A DNA stretch of 64,000 nucleotides from NCBI GenBank assembly GCA_020152595.1, contig JAIGNY010001194.1, positions 1,760,001 to 1,824,000 of the forward strand, written 5' to 3'. Positions 58,852 to 64,000 of this stretch are shown here, piece after piece (the first letter of the stretch is position 1; every line of letters begins with the position of its first letter). The position numbers and the translations under genes are program-made. The DNA comes from Chiridota heheva. Taxonomy: Eukaryota > Echinodermata > Holothuroidea > Apodida > Chiridotidae. The notes beneath the pieces were generated by a model. It ran no database searches. It saw only the letters and a program-made list of their open reading frames with translations, and was not told where the DNA came from.

Positions 58852-59350
58852 TGATAAGATTTGACCTGGTAATTTATTACTAAATGTTGTCAAAAGATTG
58901 ACCAAGTTGTGTTGGTCAAACATGATTTGACCAACCTTGGATAGAGTTTGTTCAGTCTGACCAGTCCGCCATATTTCAAACCAGTAAAATTACAAACTCA
59001 AGTGAATCGGATCCGAAATTCAGATTTATTGCACTTAAGAAAAATTAAGCCGCAAAAACACTTTAGGAGTTGGAATTTAGATGCACTGTAGGAATTGTTT
59101 TTTTATTTTGTTTTTGAATTTATGCCCAAGCATTGATTCCCAGTTGTGTTATTTTTAATGTATTGATTTTATTTTGACCACGTTTGGGCGAGGTTTTTTC
59201 GTTAGTGTTTGTCTTTGAAACGTGGCTTTTCTGAAAGGTACTGGCGAACGCAGCAGCAATTTTGGCAACTTTAACATTCTTCTTTTTATTTTGGGTAAGA
59301 TTGGTTAAGGCGACACTGACCTAATGAATTTGGACACTGTTGGGTTGACG
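58852..59350 (+). repeat. Long direct repeat, copy 2 (deleted form)
   Basis: Matches copy 1 at both ends; the join is at about 58942, where GGATAGAGTTTGTTC replaces the GGTCAA array and the exon-like frame. Confidence 0.8.
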
Positions 59351-60235
59351 AAGTGCTAAAACACTTAGGATTTTAGCCACAGCTATTGTTATATCATGTT
59401 GATCTTAATAATAATTCTTGTAACATTTAATACTTTCTAGAAGATTCCTATAGACCTTGGCCTAATAGAAAATAATTAAAAAAGAAATTTTAAGCTGTAC
59501 TTTGAGGGCATTTAAAAAATTATTGTAGGGCTTTCACTAACTTTAACAAATTGAAGTTTTGATGAAGTAATATTTGAGCTACAGTAAAAAAAAAAATCCC
59601 TTTCATTAACAACCCTAAGAGGAGGACAACTTCAAATCCTTTATTACTGTGATCAATGGTAGACTATTTAGCACTTCATTAACATTAAAGGCGGTTCAAG
59701 CGGCATATAAAGCCACAGAGGTCGAAAAGAGATCATGTTCGCCACAGTATCACTCTGTTTCCTAATGGACCAAAACATGGACCATCGATTCGATGAAATA
59801 TTAAAGGATTTTATAGCAGAAATGTATATACAAGTACCAGGAGAGTATTTAATCATGATACAGTACTTGTTTATTTTTCCATGTTTATTCATACATTTAC
59901 AGGTATTTCAGAGGCACTGACAATCATATGGTTTTGGGTTATCTTGAAGAACAACTTGGAATTTGCAGAATGGTATGGGAAGACTTATCACCACAGGTAT
60001 TAAACACATTTTGAAATGTTTTTGATGGTGGACAAGTATGTATGCAATTCAGGCCATTTCAAGCCACGCAGACTCGCAGAGGATTTATATCTATGTATGT
60101 GGGTGACACAAGATGCTGAAGGGAGGGGGAGGGGGGTGGTACTCATATTCCAAAAGTTGTTGGGGTAAGCAGCCCATCAACTGAAAACCATATCCGCAGT
60201 GCACACGGCCTAATGAATTGATTTTAAAAGTCAGA
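59351..60235. other. AT-rich sequence without recognised features
   Basis: The short frame 59735-59920 has no family signature. Nothing else seen. Confidence 0.55.
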
Positions 60236-60239
60236 TTCT

Positions 60240-60935
60240 ATTATGGCATCTATTCTTCCAAAAATCTTCAGTTTTTGAGAAATCTCCTTCAATTTTCTTC
60301 ATTTTCCGAAATATATTGACAAAATTTGCTTCAATTTTCGTGAATTTATTTTTAAATTCTTGGATATCTTCTTCGTTTTCGGGAAAAATTTGCATCAAGT
60401 CTTTGTGAAATTTCCTTAATTTTCGTAAAATGTCTTCATTTTGGGAAAAAATTTCCTTTAATTTTTGTGAAATTTTCTTCATTTTCAGGATATTATCTTC
60501 ATTTTGAAAATTTTTCTTTATTTTTGAGATATTTTCTTCGTTTTCAGGAAATTTGCATCAACTCTTGTGATTTTCCTTAATTTTCGTGAAATTGTCGTCT
60601 ATTTTGTGAAATTTTCATCCATTTTTGGGAAATGTCATTCAATTTTTGGTAAATTTCCTTCAATTTTTGTGAAATCCTTATTTTCGGGAAATTGTCTTCA
60701 TTTTGGTAAATTTTCATTAATTATCGAGAAAATTTGCTTCAAGTTATTTCCTTAATTCATTTTCAGGAAACCCAATTTTCAAATAATTTTATGACACCCC
60801 CCCCCTCCTCCCCCCTCCCTTCCTTCCCCCTTCTTCTTACAAATAGTTTAACATGATAAGATTTTTGTAGGTTTGTTAGGACAAAAATCAAATCTGGCCC
60901 CTCAATGTCTAATATCTTCCTACGTTGCTAATATA
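60240..60935. repeat. T-rich tandem array and C-rich flank
   Basis: The array (to 60780) uses TTTTCTTCAATTTTCGTGAA-type units as at 35.3-36.5 kb. It is followed by a poly-C/CT tract and a flank similar to 36510-36630. The open frames in it are artefacts. Confidence 0.75.
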
Positions 60936-61420
60936 TGTACATCACATACGAACTCCCCCTCCGCCCCCAACTACCCAAGATCAAGATGGGAGTAGTAGAG
61001 AAAGGACAACAAGTTCATGAACAAAATTGATGTGTTGTTTCCTGGTTATAAGATGGAAAGTTTGTGGAAAATTTGTGTCACTTAGAAAAAGTCAGCATGA
61101 CTTTTAAAATAATCTATAAATGGTAGTAGTTACTCTATTGTCAAATTGTAAATGCTTTTACTCTTGATGTTATGACAAAGGTCTAGCCATGGTGCTAAGT
61201 CAAATATATGGCAAGACCTTAACCATTTCTCTTAAATCAATCAAATGACATTTATTAGAGCTAATTTTCACTTGTGGAAAAAGAAAACAATACAAGAAAG
61301 GAAAGGGTCCTTTATGAAAATGCATTTTTATTTCAAGGTCTATGGACATATTGCAATTTCTACTGGTTGAAATATTATTAAAATCTGAGCAGATCAGATT
61401 TTTGAATTTTGAAAGGAGCA
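60936..61420. other. AT-rich sequence without recognised features
   Basis: No gene or repeat recognised. Confidence 0.55.
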
Positions 61421-61429
61421 ATTTTTGTT

Positions 61430-63110
61430 TTAGAGATACACTGTACGGTGTGACGGTTGATCAAAGTTTGATCGTTTTTGAATTAATGCTCAAATTCTTT
61501 ATGTAATTCTTTTCAGTTTCTTTCCTAAATCCTAGTTACTGAAAGTGATGGAAAAGTTTATTTCCTTGAAGACATGGTAAAGACTCATAACGTATTTTTA
61601 ACAGAATTTGCTACACCACTCCAAAGAATTACGATACACATTTAAATAAGTAAACAAAAGGATTTACAAAAGAAAACTCAGTGGTAGCCCAGTATTAAAA
61701 AAAGATTTGCATAAATATGCAAACGATGACAGATTTTAAAGCGCTGTATAATGGTTAAGATTTAACCACTCTTGATGATATTATTTGCTCCTATAACAGT
61801 TTTTAATATATTCTTAACAATTTAGATAATGTTGCCTCTATACACGTCCATGGACTTTAAATTTCATTAATGATTTTTAATTATTCCAAATATTTATTTA
61901 TTGTCATTTCTTTATTTCAACAAATTTGTATTTGTCATCAAGATTTCTCAAAAATTGATGATTGGATTTAAATCAAATTTGGTGTGTGATTTTGTTACTA
62001 CTTTAGAAAGACGTGATTACAATTTGGGACCTACTGGAGTAAGGGAAGGGCAAAACGAGTGGGGGGGGGGGGGGTATTTTAGGGTGAGTTTGTCATCATC
62101 ATATCCCAAGATGGAGTTACTGAATTTTGATTAAATTTGAGCGATATTGGACAGTTGGAGCGGGAATAGTGCAAATTGGGTAGAGACACTTTGTCTGTCA
62201 TCAAGATATATGTAGAACTGATGACTGGATTCAAATTTTTTTGCTTTAGGAAGAAGTGATTAAAATTTGGGACATATTGGAATAGGGGAGGGCAAAAATG
62301 GAGGGGTAGGGATATTTTAGGGCAAGATTTATCAACACTTAGTTGAAACTTTCCAATGGAATGTGCTGAACAATGAACTCATGCCATGAAAGAACCAATG
62401 AATTTTCTGCACGCAAAGAAAATCAAGTGAAGAGGTCTCTGGTATCAATGTATAGAGCTCAAACAATAAATGCTTAGCCTGAATTACGCGGAAAACAATG
62501 ATCACAAGTGATGATCCTCAAGAGTTCAGAATGTAAATGGCAACAGATCAACAGTGAAAAATAGATTGTTCGGGGTTACAACTTGTTGGATCGAGGGTTT
62601 CTGAGGTAGATTGCATTCCAGTGGGAATGAAGAGGGGCAGAGGTATGGCTATAATTCTAGTTTGTGATGTATTGGTGCCCTTGGTATTTTCTTATGTAAA
62701 TTCTTCTTTTTAAAATTCTTTAGCATTATTCTTTTGTAAAATTTGCAGTAAATTTGAGTGCTTACCATACCTTCCATCAAATTCTTTGCAGTATAAGGCT
62801 TCTAATAATTTAAATGGACAGTAACGCGGGAAATAAACTGAAAGAATTACACAAAGATTTTGTGATGTTGGACTGGACTGACAGTGGACTGTTTCCATAT
62901 AATGGAAAAAAGCTCCAGAACTTTGTGCTGTTTTCAAAATTAACAAAAATTGATTTGTTAAGATTTTAAAGCTATTTTAATCAGTATACAAATTGCTATG
63001 CATCCATAGACCATAAAGATATTTTAATGTTGTAGTCTCAATATGCAAATTTGTATGCAAGGTTGTATGTACAGTATGACCAGGGAGATCCACATAATAA
63101 GTAAGTCTAT
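61430..63110. mobile_element. Decayed member of the foldback family
   Basis: 61440-61540 resembles 24840-24960 (ATCAAAGTTTGATC, TCTTTCCTAA). 61520-61740 resembles the arms at 43-44 kb and 32.3 kb (CTACACCACTCCAAAGAATTA, AAAGGATTTACAAAAGAAAA). At 62960-63100 an inverted arm-like stretch (CAATATGCAAATTTGTATGC) is seen. Purine-rich (G)n tracts lie near 62060. No protein. Confidence 0.5.
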
Positions 63111-64000
63111 TGGTTTTTATCCTCTGCCATGTATGGCTCTCTCAGTCATTTGAAACCATTTTAATCTTTATGAAACTCAAATTGTGTCATGCGTATAAAT
63201 CAATTCAAAACATTTATTATGTGTTAATTCAGAACTAAAAGTGTTAGCTTGATAATTTTAAAGACTAAACTGCTGAGAATTTTATGTTCATTTAATCACA
63301 TAGAAATTGTCATGTACATGTCAAGGCAGTTTTCTTTATTAAGGGTACAATTTACAGCTTTCTTAGAATGTGATGTCAATTGCAGAAAAACTTAATGTCT
63401 TTTTAGGAAGATACTGATTAGTTTGGTACGTTATAAAAGAAGTCTGGCACTTGCTTACGTTTGTCCTGAAGAGATATGACAGTTTTACAACAGACAATTT
63501 TATACATGAGAGTAGCCTAAATTATAATTTCCAAAAATTTTGTTGTTGTGTGGACAACGTGTAGAGGCAAAATTAGAAAACTTCTAAAGTTAAATATAAT
63601 TTAAGAAATGCCAATATGATTCATTTGAAGAAAGCGCCCCTTGAAACGTGGACGGGATGAAACTGCCAGTGTCATTTTCGTTTCGTTCGAAGGACACTCT
63701 CTCAACGAGTTGAAAAGGTATTACGCAATTATTCGGCCACACAGGTATTGGCAGCCCTTTGGGCAAAAATAAAAAAAATGAAAAGTAAGAAACATAAATA
63801 TAAGAATGAAATAAACAAAAGAGAAAACAATAAAATAAAAAAAGAGTATGTTATAAGAAAAATGTAAATTGAATATGAAATAAATGAAAAGAATTTAATA
63901 CAAAAAAATTAAGAACAATTATTAATAAAAACATAAACTAAAAATGAAATGATTGAAAAGAAACCAATAAAAAGGAAGTAATACAAAAATATAAATTGAA
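63111..64000. other. AT-rich end of window
   Basis: From about 63765 the sequence is strongly A-rich (AAATAAAA, AAATGAAA words) without a fixed period. No gene seen. Confidence 0.55.

Overview
The window looks like a piece of a repeat-rich animal nuclear genome, most likely a marine invertebrate. The evidence is a multi-exon gene with GT-AG introns, and a mix of Polinton, Penelope-like, DIRS, RTE and L2/CR1-type elements, tRNA-derived SINEs and many TA microsatellites. I cannot name the phylum from sequence alone. Most long open reading frames here are simple repeats or shadows, not genes.

The only host gene I can support is a TRPM-family cation channel on the + strand. I assembled 14 coding exons from 4035 to a stop at 40574 (about 700 residues). 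They run from the TRPM homology region through S1-S6, the pore and the TRP box to a short C-terminal coiled coil. The N-terminal part must lie before this window. The C-terminus ends without a kinase or NUDT9-H domain. All exon phases join except between exons 5 and 6. Exon 11 carries a single-base frame change in a C-rich run, so the gene is either broken or the assembly has an error there.

The introns hold most of the repeats. Before the first visible exon are Polinton capsid and integrase remnants (1.5-2.8 kb), an inverted repeat and a 17-bp minisatellite. Intron 3 holds a Penelope-like fragment between two TA arrays. Intron 5 holds a 24-bp minisatellite. A 208-bp tandem triplication starts in exon 6 and copies its splice donor together with a tRNA-like SINE head. 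Intron 10 holds a 17-bp minisatellite. The 13.4-kb intron 11 holds a long-TIR element split by a nearly full-length RTE LINE.

Downstream of the gene (40.6-64 kb) are an L2/CR1-type LINE, a foldback element, and a 7.9-kb DIRS-type retrotransposon with inverted terminal repeats and an internal complementary region, packed with GC-rich tandem repeats. After it come two copies of one tRNA-derived SINE, a second Penelope-like element beside a TA array, another foldback element, and a duplicated block with GGTCAA/TTGACC repeats that carries an unrecognised 120-codon reading frame. The last 4 kb is AT-rich with fragments of the foldback family.

I found no CRISPR array, operon, rRNA or intact functional tRNA gene.
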